NCBI GenBank assembly: GCA_943324745.2
Contig: CALPMT020000011.1
Span: 38,971-102,970, forward strand
Direction of reading: 5' to 3'
Source: Chitinophaga pinensis
GTDB lineage: Bacteria; Bacteroidota; Bacteroidia; Flavobacteriales_D; Crocinitomicaceae
DNA: 64,000 bases
In this document: positions 26,251 through 35,203 of the stretch, piece by piece
Layout of the letters: the number at the start of each line of letters is the position of its first letter
How positions within the stretch are numbered: position 1 is the stretch's first letter
The notes under the pieces: generated by a model
The model's database searches: none
The model's input: only the letters and a program-made list of their open reading frames with translations
Told to the model about the DNA's origin: nothing
Program-made: the position numbers and the translations under genes

Positions 26251-26958
26251 TTATCGTATTGGAACTCGATTATGAAATTCCTTGGTACGTTCAATATAGG
26301 ATGGTGAAAAATTACCATCTTCGTTTCTAATCAAGAATTCTTGTCTGATTAATTCTTTTTTCACTCTGGAAAAACAAACTATCACACGTTTAACAACATT
26401 TGGTTTTGCAAACAATTTAATTTCTTGATTCAAAAACAAATTACTCTTTGTAGCCATCGTCACCCATTCGCTCAACGAACTGTACGGAAGAATCATCCAA
26501 CAATTACCACTCAAAGTAAGTAAATGTTGCATTTGATCGAACCATAATTGTATAACCTTGGAATCTATGTGTTTTGCTATTTTTAATTTTGGATTCTCAG
26601 GAAATAGACTGTTTTCAAAATAAGGTGGATTAGAAACAATTAAATCAAAACTTTTTCGAGATTTAAACACCAAAAAATCAATCTGTTGTACTTGAATTTG
26701 AGAGGAATAAGGAGAATTAAAAACATTAAACTCTGCCTCTTCTGCTGTTTCTTTGTCAATTTCAAGTGAGAGGACTTGTAAACCGCTATTTTGTTGAGCT
26801 AACATCAATGCTATTACTCCTGTTCCTGTTCCGATTTCTAAACAATCTGAAGCATCATGCACATCAACGAAGGCACCGAGTAACATGGCATCAGTACCAA
26901 CTTTTACAGCAGAAACTTCTTGTTTGATCGAAAAATATTTAAATTGAAAAAGGGACAT
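26251..26958 (-). CDS. trmN6: tRNA1(Val) adenine-N6 methyltransferase-like protein
   Basis: A 235-residue SAM methyltransferase of the YfiC/TrmN6 type, which methylates adenine 37 of tRNA-Val. Motif I is CLEIGTGTGVIALMLA, and the N6-adenine catalytic NPPYF (about residue 107) is intact. It lies six bases behind rimM in an apparent rpsP-rimM-trmN6 operon, consistent with RNA metabolism. Confidence 0.85.
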   Translation of the reverse strand: MSLFQFKYFSIKQEVSAVKVGTDAMLLGAFVDVHDASDCLEIGTGTGVIALMLAQQNSGLQVLSLEIDKETAEEAEFNVFNSPYSSQIQVQQIDFLVFKSRKSFDLIVSNPPYFENSLFPENPKLKIAKHIDSKVIQLWFDQMQHLLTLSGNCWMILPYSSLSEWVTMATKSNLFLNQEIKLFAKPNVVKRVIVCFSRVKKELIRQEFLIRNEDGNFSPSYIERTKEFHNRVPIR

Positions 26959-26964
26959 TGGAAA

Positions 26965-27492
26965 TTAATCCAGATAAATCGAAATTAATCCTTCTGGCGC
27001 TTTAACTCTAAGGATTTTTTCAGTACGATTTACTTCTTGAACTAAACCTTTTACAAAAGGAATGAGTACTTCTTTACCATTTGCATCTACTTGAATCAAA
27101 GGATTAACTGGTAAATCAATAATCTGAATAAGTGTACCTACTTTTCCAAACGTATCGTCCACCACCTCAAAACCAACTACTTCATGGTCGTAAAACTGAG
27201 TTCCAGTTAATTCAGGAAGTTCCGTTAATGGTAAGTATAAATTTTTACGTAAAAGAGGTAAGGCATCGTTTTCAGAGTCAACTCCTTCAAACTTAACGGC
27301 AGCAAAACCGCGAGGTTTTAATTGGAAAGACTTTATAAAGAAAGGTGTTAAATATCCATTGATATCAATAAACACCTTATTCAAAGACGTATATTCACTT
27401 GGATCTGTTACGTCTAAAAAAAACGAAACTTCACCTTTAAATCCGTGAAGTTTCGCAATATAACCTAAATGATAGCAATCTGCTTTTTGCAT
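26965..27492 (-). CDS. rimM: 16S rRNA processing protein RimM
   Basis: A 175-residue ribosome maturation factor that binds S19 and aids 30S head assembly. The N-terminal barrel begins HLGYIAKLHGFKGEV and the PRC-barrel half shows LPVNPLIQV and EVLIPFV. It follows rpsP by 12 bases, the common bacterial order. Confidence 0.92.
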   Translation of the reverse strand: MQKADCYHLGYIAKLHGFKGEVSFFLDVTDPSEYTSLNKVFIDINGYLTPFFIKSFQLKPRGFAAVKFEGVDSENDALPLLRKNLYLPLTELPELTGTQFYDHEVVGFEVVDDTFGKVGTLIQIIDLPVNPLIQVDANGKEVLIPFVKGLVQEVNRTEKILRVKAPEGLISIYLD

Positions 27493-27504
27493 TTAGAAAT
27501 AAAA

Positions 27505-28062
27505 TTATTCAGCAGAAGTCTCTTCTGTAGTTCCTTCTTCTGATGTAGTTTCTTCTACAGTTTCTTCAGTTGCAGCTTCTTCAGCAACTACTTCTTCCAC
27601 TTCTGGAGTGTTTTTCGCTTCGATTGCTTTTGCTTTTGCTTCTTTCGCAGCTTGTTCCGCTTTGAATGCATCTGCTTTTGCTTTTTCAGCAGAAGAAGAT
27701 AAACCAGTTACTTTTGCAGAAATTTTAGCATCTTTATCTGCTACCCAAGCAGCAAATTTAGTCTCAACATCAGCTTCTGTTAATGCTCCTTTTTTAACAC
27801 CATTTAATAAGTGATTTTTGTACAATACCCCTTTGTAAGATAAAATAGCACGAGCAGTTTCTGTTAATTCAGCACCTGTACGTAACCAAGTTAAAGCACT
27901 ATCAAAATTAATTTCGATTGTTGCTGGGTTTGTATTAGGATTGTAAGTACCTAATTTCTCGATGAATTTACCATCTCTTTTTGCACGTGAGTCAGCTACT
28001 ACTAAATGAAAAAATGCTTTTGATTTTTTCCCGTGTCTTTGCAAACGAATTCTTGTTGCCAT
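27505..28062 (-). CDS. rpsP: 30S ribosomal protein S16 with C-terminal extension
   Basis: The first 85 residues are canonical S16 ([18 protein letters not shown] at the N-terminus). A further 100 residues follow, ending in a low-complexity tail rich in Ala, Lys, Glu and Thr (from about 125). E. coli S16 is 82 residues; long versions are common in Bacteroidota. It is the first gene of rpsP-rimM-trmN6, preceded by a strong promoter and a two-hairpin leader. Confidence 0.95.
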   Translation of the reverse strand: MATRIRLQRHGKKSKAFFHLVVADSRAKRDGKFIEKLGTYNPNTNPATIEINFDSALTWLRTGAELTETARAILSYKGVLYKNHLLNGVKKGALTEADVETKFAAWVADKDAKISAKVTGLSSSAEKAKADAFKAEQAAKEAKAKAIEAKNTPEVEEVVAEEAATEETVEETTSEEGTTEETSAE

Positions 28063-28080
28063 TTTTTTGTTTTATTTGTT

Positions 28081-28124
28081 GAGGTACGAAACCTCGGTTA
28101 ATAGTAAGTGAGGTACGAAACCTC
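28081..28124 (-). promoter_or_regulatory. Tandem leader hairpins of rpsP
   Basis: GAGGTACGAAACCTC occurs twice, identically (28081-28095 and 28110-28124), 14 bases apart. In the rpsP leader each copy folds as GAGGU-(UUCGU)-ACCUC. They lie between the promoter and the start codon. Identical small stem-loops in a ribosomal-protein leader suggest binding of a protein (perhaps S16 itself) or another RNA-level control. Confidence 0.65.
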
Positions 28125-28140
28125 TGATTATAATTGAGCA

Positions 28141-28171
28141 CAAAAGTACATTATTTATTTGAATTTACAAA
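28141..28171 (-). promoter_or_regulatory. rpsP promoter, full Bacteroidota consensus
   Basis: On the minus strand TTTG (28171-28168), exactly 19 bases, then TACTTTTG (28148-28141). Both elements match the phylum consensus. It predicts a leader of about 70 bases carrying the two hairpins. Confidence 0.75.
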
Positions 28172-28247
28172 AAGTCAATTTGAAAATTTGAAAATGAGTA
28201 AATTTGAAAATTCATAACGCATAATTTATAACTTATAATTCCTACTC

Positions 28248-28712
28248 ATGTTTTCCAAAGAAGAACTTAAAAATTACAATATTCAATTTTGGGCTGAATT
28301 TAAGCTACGCATGGGGCAACATCGAGGAGCTACAGGGAAAAGAGTGAATTGGCTTCAGTATCGAACGCATTTACAAAACGTGTATGTGCGACTAGAAACG
28401 ATCAATAAAGAATGTAAATTTTGTTTCGACATCCAATTTAAAGATGACGCAATTCGAGAAATTGTTTGGGAACAAATGGGAGAATTGAAAAAATTATTGA
28501 CTTCTGAAATGGGTAGTGAAGGTAATTGGATCGAAGATTATTCTACAAAAACTATTCAATCGATGTGTAGAATAGAATGGACTTTAGAAAGAACGAACTA
28601 TTTAACTGCAACAAATAAAGAGAAAATTTATGATTTCTTCGAAGACAAACTTATACGTTTCGACCGCTTTTATGATGCTTATGGAGAAATATTATACCAC
28701 CTAGTGAAGTAA
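28248..28712 (+). CDS. DUF4268 family protein
   Basis: A protein of 154 residues matching DUF4268, with FWAEFKLRMG near the N-terminus and WIEDYSTKTIQSMCRIEWTL later. The fold is related to restriction-endonuclease-like proteins in some longer members, but here it is a single small domain with unknown role. Its stop is one base from the stop of the convergent lipoprotein gene, with no terminator between. Confidence 0.8.
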   Translation: MFSKEELKNYNIQFWAEFKLRMGQHRGATGKRVNWLQYRTHLQNVYVRLETINKECKFCFDIQFKDDAIREIVWEQMGELKKLLTSEMGSEGNWIEDYSTKTIQSMCRIEWTLERTNYLTATNKEKIYDFFEDKLIRFDRFYDAYGEILYHLVK

Positions 28713-28713
28713 A

Positions 28714-29133
28714 TTAAGGTTCCGTAATTGGCACTAAATTCATTACATATTTAAATGAAGTGCCTTTCATAGGTGTCAACTCAATATTTTCTTGAGTTAA
28801 TTGTGTGATCTTAAACTTCCAAACCTTTCCTTTGCCTGACAGAATCAATATTTTTTTATCGATTACCTTGTAATCTACAACATCGCCTTTTTCGATTCCG
28901 AATGTATTTAATTTTTGCACAGAACATCTACCCGATTCAAAAAAAACAATAATGTCTTTTTTATTGCGCATTGGATTTGAGTAATCACGTTGTTTAATCC
29001 ATAAATGATCTACTAACCACATTTTAGAATTTCCATCATTGAAAATAGCACAACTATTTAATGGTTTTAATTCTACATCTAAAGTGCAAGAAGAAATGAT
29101 ATAAAGACAAAGTAAAAAACAGAGTGGTTTCAT
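28714..29133 (-). CDS. Small lipoprotein of unknown function
   Basis: A protein of 139 residues with a lipoprotein signal (LCLYIISSC, cysteine 16). The rest is beta-rich, about 120 residues. I do not recognise a family. Its ATG overlaps the stop of the upstream lipoprotein gene by one base, so the two are coupled and are the last genes of a run that starts at pyrD. Confidence 0.65.
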   Translation of the reverse strand: MKPLCFLLCLYIISSCTLDVELKPLNSCAIFNDGNSKMWLVDHLWIKQRDYSNPMRNKKDIIVFFESGRCSVQKLNTFGIEKGDVVDYKVIDKKILILSGKGKVWKFKITQLTQENIELTPMKGTSFKYVMNLVPITEP

Positions 29134-29759
29134 TAAAATACCATTCTATTTTTTGTAATTACCGTCTCAATTTCAACATTCATTGAATCTTGGAATTGTG
29201 ATTTAATGTTGGCATCGTTAATTTGTTCTACTTGTTTAAACACATAGCGTTTATCTTTCCACACATATAAACAATTGTAAAACACAACCTCTCCTTGACC
29301 TACTTGATCATTAAATCTCAAGATCAAATCATCATGTTTGGAAGCAGATTTACGCTTACCAATTAAATTTGCAACAAAACCATTTACTTTCACAAGTTCT
29401 TTTCCTTCACGCTCGAATACTAAAACGCGACGTAATGGAAAACCTTGTACTCTTGATTTTATTAAAAGAACAAAAGCATCTTTCAATTCTTTATGCTCAA
29501 TAAATGGATAAAATTTAAAAAACTTTGGATTACAAGCGGGAACATCATAATTATTTAAATCTTTTTGTGTCTGATCACAAATTTTCAATTCTTTTAGTAA
29601 AGGATATTCATCTGGTGTAGCAAAAGTTGTTTCATCAAACAAACATTCAATGTTTGTTTGATTTCCAGTTTTAACCTCTGGTTTTACTTTTGCTTTGGAA
29701 ACTTCTTCTTGACAAGCCACCACTAATAAACCAACTACAAAATAACACCACTTTTTCAT
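29133..29759 (-). CDS. Lipoprotein of unknown function
   Basis: A protein of 208 residues with MKKWCYFVVGLLVVAC as the lipoprotein signal (acylated cysteine at 16). Cysteines at about 39, 62 and 76 could form disulfides in the periplasm. No family recognised. It sits one base after DUF2807 and overlaps the next lipoprotein gene by one base (TAATG on the minus strand). Confidence 0.65.
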   Translation of the reverse strand: MKKWCYFVVGLLVVACQEEVSKAKVKPEVKTGNQTNIECLFDETTFATPDEYPLLKELKICDQTQKDLNNYDVPACNPKFFKFYPFIEHKELKDAFVLLIKSRVQGFPLRRVLVFEREGKELVKVNGFVANLIGKRKSASKHDDLILRFNDQVGQGEVVFYNCLYVWKDKRYVFKQVEQINDANIKSQFQDSMNVEIETVITKNRMVF

Positions 29760-29760
29760 A

Positions 29761-30447
29761 CTAAATCTTTTGGATCGTCCCGCCTAGTTTTATAGTTTCA
29801 GTCACAATTCCATTCCCTTTGTATCGGATTAAACCTCCACTAAAAACAGTAGCATTTAACGTCTCTTTGGTTTGAACAGTAATATTCCCTCCCATTTTCA
29901 CTTTAGCAACACAATTACTCGCTACAAAATTAACAGCGTCAATTTCTCCACCCGTCGTAACTGTACAAATAAACATCTTTGCAGTACCTACTAAGTTAAT
30001 CGTTCCTCCCTGATCAACGCGAACCTCCGCTAATTCCACATCAAACTTTCCGGAAATATAACCACCTGCAAAAGCGGACAAGCTAATTTTTGGAGCTTTA
30101 ATACGCATATTAGACATTAAACTTACGCGCGCACCTTGATTAGATTCAATCGATTCAATAGTTGGGACAGTCAGCGTAATTGTGATATCGAGTTCTTTAA
30201 AATTAATTCCTATGTACTTAATAATCATTTCATTTCCCTTACTCGTAAAAGAAAGTTTATTTAAATCTTCTTCAGACAAACTTGATTTAATGTCTGCTGA
30301 ATATTCAGTACCTTCTTGTAAAATCACTGATATACGCCCTTTAACTACTAAATCTTTAAAAGAAGGTAAAGTCTTTTTTTGATTTTCCATTCCATAATAA
30401 ATGGAAGTAGTCATCAATAATAAAGTCAAAAATAAATAACGTACCAT
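29761..30447 (-). CDS. DUF2807 (head GIN-like) exported protein
   Basis: A 228-residue protein with a signal peptide (about 20 residues). The body is a repetitive beta-helix-like DUF2807 domain (segments FKDLVVKGRISVILQEG, VRVDQGGTINLVG, AKVKMGGNITVQT). Such proteins are abundant in Bacteroidota envelopes with unknown function. It lies 3 bases after HMG-CoA lyase, and the two following lipoprotein genes may act with it. Confidence 0.8.
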   Translation of the reverse strand: MVRYLFLTLLLMTTSIYYGMENQKKTLPSFKDLVVKGRISVILQEGTEYSADIKSSLSEEDLNKLSFTSKGNEMIIKYIGINFKELDITITLTVPTIESIESNQGARVSLMSNMRIKAPKISLSAFAGGYISGKFDVELAEVRVDQGGTINLVGTAKMFICTVTTGGEIDAVNFVASNCVAKVKMGGNITVQTKETLNATVFSGGLIRYKGNGIVTETIKLGGTIQKI

Positions 30448-30450
30448 AGC

Positions 30451-31311
30451 TTAACTATTAAAAATACTAGTACTCATATCATATGCATTTTGAAATGCAA
30501 TACGATCAACATTTGTAGAAATACCCTTATTCAAAAACCATTCCAACAATTTCTCCGTAGGCATATTACCTGTCAAATCATCTTTCGCCATTGGGCAACC
30601 ACCGAAACCTTTAATAGCACCATCATATCTTCTACACCCACCCTCATAAGCTGCTTCAATAATTTCCAAAGCATTTTCAGGCAAGACGTGTAAATGTGCC
30701 CCAAAAGTTACATCTTGCTGTTCTTTAATAATCGATTTAAACAATCTGGTCACTAATTCTGGTGTTGCACAACCAATTGTGTCTGATAATGCAATTGTTT
30801 TCACTCCTAGTTGATGATAAAGTTTTTCAGAAAAATCAGATACAATTTCTTCACTCCATACGTCACCATAAGGATTTCCAAACCCCATGGATAAGTAAAC
30901 TAGTAACTCTCTGTTTTTTTGCTGACAAAGGTTAGAAATCGCATCTAACATTTTCCAAGCATCATCAATCGATGCGTTTGTATTTCGTTGTTGGAATGTT
31001 TCAGAAATAGACAATGGAAACCCTATTGTAGAAATCTGAGCGTTTATTAGAGCTGATTGTGCTCCTCTTTCATTTGCAACAATTGCTAAAAGCTTAGTGT
31101 TTATTCCGTTCAGATCTAACCCTTCGATTACTTCTTGTGTATCCCGCATTTGAGGAATCGCTTTCGGAGAAACAAAACTACCAAAATCTAACACGTCAAA
31201 ATTACATTTAAGTAGTGCATTTAAATAATTTATTTTATCACAAGTTTCAATGAAATTATGTAGCCCCTGCATTGCATCTCTTGGACACTCAACTAACGAA
31301 ATATTTTCCAT
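30451..31311 (-). CDS. Hydroxymethylglutaryl-CoA lyase
   Basis: A 286-residue TIM-barrel lyase that cleaves HMG-CoA to acetyl-CoA and acetoacetate in leucine breakdown. VECPRDAMQG at the N-terminus, the metal-binding GAHLHV and the catalytic-cysteine loop GFGGCPMAKDDLTGN are seen. It lies 32 bases behind pyrD. Other leucine-degradation genes are not in the window. Confidence 0.88.
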   Translation of the reverse strand: MENISLVECPRDAMQGLHNFIETCDKINYLNALLKCNFDVLDFGSFVSPKAIPQMRDTQEVIEGLDLNGINTKLLAIVANERGAQSALINAQISTIGFPLSISETFQQRNTNASIDDAWKMLDAISNLCQQKNRELLVYLSMGFGNPYGDVWSEEIVSDFSEKLYHQLGVKTIALSDTIGCATPELVTRLFKSIIKEQQDVTFGAHLHVLPENALEIIEAAYEGGCRRYDGAIKGFGGCPMAKDDLTGNMPTEKLLEWFLNKGISTNVDRIAFQNAYDMSTSIFNS

Positions 31312-31343
31312 ACACTAAAATACGAAGTTTAGATTACAAGCTG

Positions 31344-32381
31344 TTATTTTCTAGCTAAAATTGCCTGATTAATACGTTTAACCAATCCTGGACCTTCATA
31401 AATAAAACCAGTATATAGTTGAATCAAATCAGCTCCTGCATCTAATTTTTCCAAAGCATCTTGTTCAGAATGAATACCTCCTACACCAATAATAGGAAAA
31501 GACTTATTAGATTTTGTTGCTAAATAACGAATTACTTCCGTTGAGCGTTCACTTACCGGCTTTCCGGACAATCCACCTGCACCAATTTCTTCTACTTTAG
31601 ATTTGTCGGTTTTCAACCCCTCTCTTGAAACAGTTGTATTTGTTGCAATAATCCCCGCAATTTTTGTTTCATCTACAATTTCGATAATATCATCCAATTG
31701 ACTATTTGTTAAATCAGGTGCGATTTTCAATAAGATTGGCTTTTGATTTACTTTCAATTTATTCTCATTCATCAAGGCTAACAACAATTGTTTCAAAGGT
31801 TCTTTTTCTTGTAACTCTCTAAGACCAGGGGTATTCGGAGACGAAACATTTACAACAAAATAATCAACATAATCAAATAACGCATTAAAATTGATGATGT
31901 AATCTTTTAATGCGTCCTCATTTTCAGTAATTTTATTTTTACCAATATTACCTCCAATAATAGTTTTTGTTTTACGATTTTTCAAACGGTGAACAGCCGC
32001 GTCAACACCCTCATTATTAAACCCCATACGGTTAATAATCGCATGATCTTCTTTCAATCGAAATAATCGAGGTTGAGGATTTCCTGGTTGACCTTTAGGA
32101 GTAAGCGTCCCTATTTCGATGAATCCAAATCCACAATAAGCAAGATCTTCAAACATTTTAGCGTCTTTATCAAACCCTGCCGCTAAGCCTACTGGGTTTG
32201 GAAAGGTAATTCCAAAAATTGTTTTTTCGAGTCGTTTGTCTTTTAGACAGAATAAGGAAGTCCAAATAGATTTCATGCCAGGAACTTGTAATGCAACTCG
32301 CATCAAGGTAGCAGTGATATGATGTGCTTTTTCTGGAGTGAAAAAGAATAGAATAGATCGAATAAATGTATACATAACCAT
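31344..32381 (-). CDS. pyrD: Quinone-dependent dihydroorotate dehydrogenase
   Basis: A 345-residue class 2 enzyme of pyrimidine synthesis, attached to the inner membrane through its N-terminal helical extension (about residues 1-40). [10 protein letters not shown], the FMN-site [11 protein letters not shown] with the catalytic serine, and the phosphate loop GVGGIHS are present. A second ATG six bases downstream is equally plausible. It probably heads the pyrD-HMG-CoA lyase-DUF2807-lipoprotein run. Confidence 0.93.
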   Translation of the reverse strand: MVMYTFIRSILFFFTPEKAHHITATLMRVALQVPGMKSIWTSLFCLKDKRLEKTIFGITFPNPVGLAAGFDKDAKMFEDLAYCGFGFIEIGTLTPKGQPGNPQPRLFRLKEDHAIINRMGFNNEGVDAAVHRLKNRKTKTIIGGNIGKNKITENEDALKDYIINFNALFDYVDYFVVNVSSPNTPGLRELQEKEPLKQLLLALMNENKLKVNQKPILLKIAPDLTNSQLDDIIEIVDETKIAGIIATNTTVSREGLKTDKSKVEEIGAGGLSGKPVSERSTEVIRYLATKSNKSFPIIGVGGIHSEQDALEKLDAGADLIQLYTGFIYEGPGLVKRINQAILARK

Positions 32382-32386
32382 GTTAA

Positions 32387-32412
32387 ATAAAAAACGAGGC
32401 AGGCACCTCGTT
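32387..32412 (-). terminator. Terminator upstream of pyrD
   Basis: AACGAGG / CCTCGTT forms a 7-bp stem with a 6-base loop, followed on the minus strand by six T. It ends the outer-membrane protein gene just before pyrD begins. Confidence 0.8.
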
Positions 32413-32416
32413 AATT

Positions 32417-33376
32417 TTAGAATTTAGCTCTTAAACCTTTCCATTTAAGTTGAGGTCTTCGAGGTGCTGTAACTTTATACGTAATGTTTCTAACAACAAT
32501 TACATTTGCATATAAGAACGCGTCTTTAAACTTAGAGTTACCGCGTTGTTGACCATTTGAAAACCATGATTTTTCCTTTTCAGTACGAGCAGGATTACTC
32601 ATATAGGCAGCAACTGTACCATATTTTTCTTGCAATAAATCGGTATCAAAGCCTGTTGTAGAAACATCATCAATATAATCAGAGTATGTTTTGAAGTAGG
32701 TAACCTCTAAACCAACTCTCCACATACGATCTATTCCCATCCTAAACCCCATCCCAACTGGAATAATAGGTGTGATTAGTGAATAATCTTTAGGTCTATC
32801 CGGAAAACCTTGACCTTCAGTATGAAGCGGTTTTAACTTTACCCACTGACCGTTATAATTACCCATTGGATTAAAATAACACAACCCTACTCCTGCAAAT
32901 AAATAAATTTGCTCGTTATGATTTTTTCTTCCACTAACACCTTTAAAATTATACTTATGACCAAAGGACTCTTTGAAGTAAAACAAAAACTCTATTCGTT
33001 GATAAGCAGTAAATAAAATTGATTTAAAGTTAAGATTACGAGCATTACGTACTGGCTCTAGTGTCAATTTATCGTCTCCTTTAACTTGACCTATATCAAT
33101 GATTGTTGATGTAGCAAAAAAGGGTCTAAAACGATACCTATAGGAAAGTCCAATATTCATTGTTGTTGATTTCAAATCTAAATCGGCCAAACTATATTCC
33201 GTACCAATCATATCTTTACCTCCTAGTTCACCTAAAAAACCTGTAGGTCCGATATTTAATACAATTTCTTTCTTATTTCTCCTCCAATTTTTGGTAGAAT
33301 TAAAATTTGTTGTCTGTGAATAAACATCAGACAAACAGAGAGATAAAAATAAAAATAAAAATCTATTTTTTAGCAT
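32417..33376 (-). CDS. Outer-membrane beta-barrel protein (DUF6089-like)
   Basis: A 319-residue protein with a signal peptide ([20 protein letters not shown], then Q). The start at 33376 is chosen because a TTG 18 bases upstream spoils the signal. The body has alternating beta-strands and [14 protein letters not shown], resembling DUF6089 outer-membrane proteins of Bacteroidota. It stands alone between a promoter and a terminator. Ligand or role unknown. Confidence 0.72.
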   Translation of the reverse strand: MLKNRFLFLFLSLCLSDVYSQTTNFNSTKNWRRNKKEIVLNIGPTGFLGELGGKDMIGTEYSLADLDLKSTTMNIGLSYRYRFRPFFATSTIIDIGQVKGDDKLTLEPVRNARNLNFKSILFTAYQRIEFLFYFKESFGHKYNFKGVSGRKNHNEQIYLFAGVGLCYFNPMGNYNGQWVKLKPLHTEGQGFPDRPKDYSLITPIIPVGMGFRMGIDRMWRVGLEVTYFKTYSDYIDDVSTTGFDTDLLQEKYGTVAAYMSNPARTEKEKSWFSNGQQRGNSKFKDAFLYANVIVVRNITYKVTAPRRPQLKWKGLRAKF

Positions 33377-33414
33377 CGGTAATTTTTCACCCAATTAGGA
33401 TTCGATTATTCTTA

Positions 33415-33422
33415 CAAATATA
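33415..33422 (-). promoter_or_regulatory. -7 promoter element (TATATTTG, minus strand)
   Basis: It lies about 39 bases before the start of the outer-membrane protein gene and matches TAnnTTTG. Confidence 0.5.
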
Positions 33423-33477
33423 TTATAAAAAAAGGTACTAAAATCTAAAACCGATAGAAAGACGTTATTTTTTACGT

Positions 33478-34374
33478 TTAAAATTTTGCATCCCAAACGA
33501 TTAATCTTTTATCATCACCAACAGTACAAAGTGTTTGTTCGTCTATTTTACACACATCATTGACAGCATGAGAATGTCCTCCTTGTTTTCTTTCAATCTT
33601 TTGAATTACAGAACAATCAACTGAATTCCATACTTTTATAGATTTATCTCGACTTATAGAGCAAAAATGTTTACCTTGATTAAAGAAGAGGATTTGGTAG
33701 ATACCAAAGTTATGGGCAGGTAATTCCAGAACACAAGAGACTGTTTTCAAAGACCAAACCCTAAGAAAACCATCTTTACCTCCACTAATTAAAACTTGAT
33801 CTTTATTAGGAAAAAAAGCCATGCAATTTACCCCTTCTTTGTGTGCTTTTATTACCAATTGTTCATTGAAAAAACGCGTATCATATTTACGAATTGTCCC
33901 ATCCTGGCAAGCAAGATAAATAGATTCACCTTGATCTACGACAAGTAATTTCCGAATTTTACCAACCAACAATGGAAGAAAGAGGATTAACTCCCAAGTT
34001 AAACTATTCCAAACGGATAGATTACCATCTGCATCCGCAACATACAACTGATTTTTAAGCCTATTTTCTTTCATTGAAAAAATTGCTGAGGTATGTTGAA
34101 CGATAAAGTGTAACTCCTGCTTATTAATTACATCTACTACGTAAAAAGCACCTGTACTTGTCCCAATAATCAATAGATTTGTTTCAGTTAAATATTCGAT
34201 TGAATAATTACTAAATTCTGTTCTAATTGCAAAATTGTCCTGTTTTTCTTGAATAATATCCCAAGCTGCAACAAATTTATCACCTGAAGCTGAATAGATT
34301 TTATCATTATGACAACAAACAGCATAAATAGAAGCTGCATGACCTGATAGTTCAACACGTTTATGAAGAAGCAT
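33478..34374 (-). CDS. WD40 repeat protein
   Basis: A 298-residue cytoplasmic protein made of about seven WD40-type repeats (for example HKEGVNCMAFFPNKDQVLIS, then GGKDGFLRVW; and HAVNDVCKIDEQTLCTVGDD). It should form a single beta-propeller that scaffolds protein contacts. Its start is one base after the phosphosulfolactate synthase-like gene, in a run led by a TPR protein. Partner unknown. Confidence 0.82.
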   Translation of the reverse strand: MLLHKRVELSGHAASIYAVCCHNDKIYSASGDKFVAAWDIIQEKQDNFAIRTEFSNYSIEYLTETNLLIIGTSTGAFYVVDVINKQELHFIVQHTSAIFSMKENRLKNQLYVADADGNLSVWNSLTWELILFLPLLVGKIRKLLVVDQGESIYLACQDGTIRKYDTRFFNEQLVIKAHKEGVNCMAFFPNKDQVLISGGKDGFLRVWSLKTVSCVLELPAHNFGIYQILFFNQGKHFCSISRDKSIKVWNSVDCSVIQKIERKQGGHSHAVNDVCKIDEQTLCTVGDDKRLIVWDAKF

Positions 34375-34375
34375 C

Positions 34376-35194
34376 TTATTCAGTAATATCTTCTTCTATA
34401 TCGCTTTGGACTTGTTGGAGACGATCAGCATAATCTTTAGGTAGAAATTCAAAAAACGTATCACCACGTAAACCTAAGCGCAAACATTCTAATGGAATCA
34501 CTTCATTTGGAGCAATATTACCCAAGTTAACATTAGCTCCAAACAATTTAACAAACCAAACTTGTTGATTCTTTTGTGGTGCCTCCCACAAAATATCCTC
34601 AGGTTTTACTTTTGCAGTAATCATATTAATCAACATTGTATGAGCAGAACCATTTGGCCTAAACACACCAACATTACCAGCTTCTCTACCTTCAGCAATA
34701 ACCTTCCATGAACCAGCTTGAAGTTCGGTTGTCATCATTTTTATCCAACGATTTGGACTGATCAAAATTCCTGAATCCTTTGAACCTACTTCAGACAAAA
34801 CAGTTCGATCTTTGGCCATACGATTGATAAGTTTACATTTCTCATTGTGGTCGATAATAATCGAGCCATCTGAAATTTCCACTAAATCCAACTTGTACTT
34901 ATCCAGTAATCGTAAATAATCATCAAATTTATTTCGTGCATAAAAGGCTTCAAATAAAGTCCCACCAAAATAAGGACGTACTCCATTCTGCTTATACAGC
35001 TCAATCTTTTCTTCCAAATTATTGGTTACAAAAGCTGTTCCAAATCCAAATTTAACGATATCGGTAAGCTCTTTATTTGCTTCAATAAAATGTTCTGTTT
35101 CACGTAAACTCAACCCTTTATCCATCATCATAGTCAGACCACTATCACGAGGTTTGGCTGGTCGTTCTGGAATAAAAGGCAGGTCAAAATTCAT
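34376..35194 (-). CDS. Phosphosulfolactate synthase (ComA-like) family protein
   Basis: A 272-residue TIM-barrel protein matching the ComA family, which adds sulfite to phosphoenolpyruvate to give phosphosulfolactate. Segments such as PRDSGLTMMMDKGLSLRE, DIVKFGFGTAF and FGGTLFEAFY are typical. In archaea this starts coenzyme M synthesis. Bacteroidota do not make coenzyme M, so here the product may feed sulfonate compounds such as sulfonolipid precursors; this is inference. It lies between TPR and WD40 genes, not with known sulfonate genes. Confidence 0.8.
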   Translation of the reverse strand: MNFDLPFIPERPAKPRDSGLTMMMDKGLSLRETEHFIEANKELTDIVKFGFGTAFVTNNLEEKIELYKQNGVRPYFGGTLFEAFYARNKFDDYLRLLDKYKLDLVEISDGSIIIDHNEKCKLINRMAKDRTVLSEVGSKDSGILISPNRWIKMMTTELQAGSWKVIAEGREAGNVGVFRPNGSAHTMLINMITAKVKPEDILWEAPQKNQQVWFVKLFGANVNLGNIAPNEVIPLECLRLGLRGDTFFEFLPKDYADRLQQVQSDIEEDITE

Positions 35195-35203
35195 TTTTTA
35201 CGA

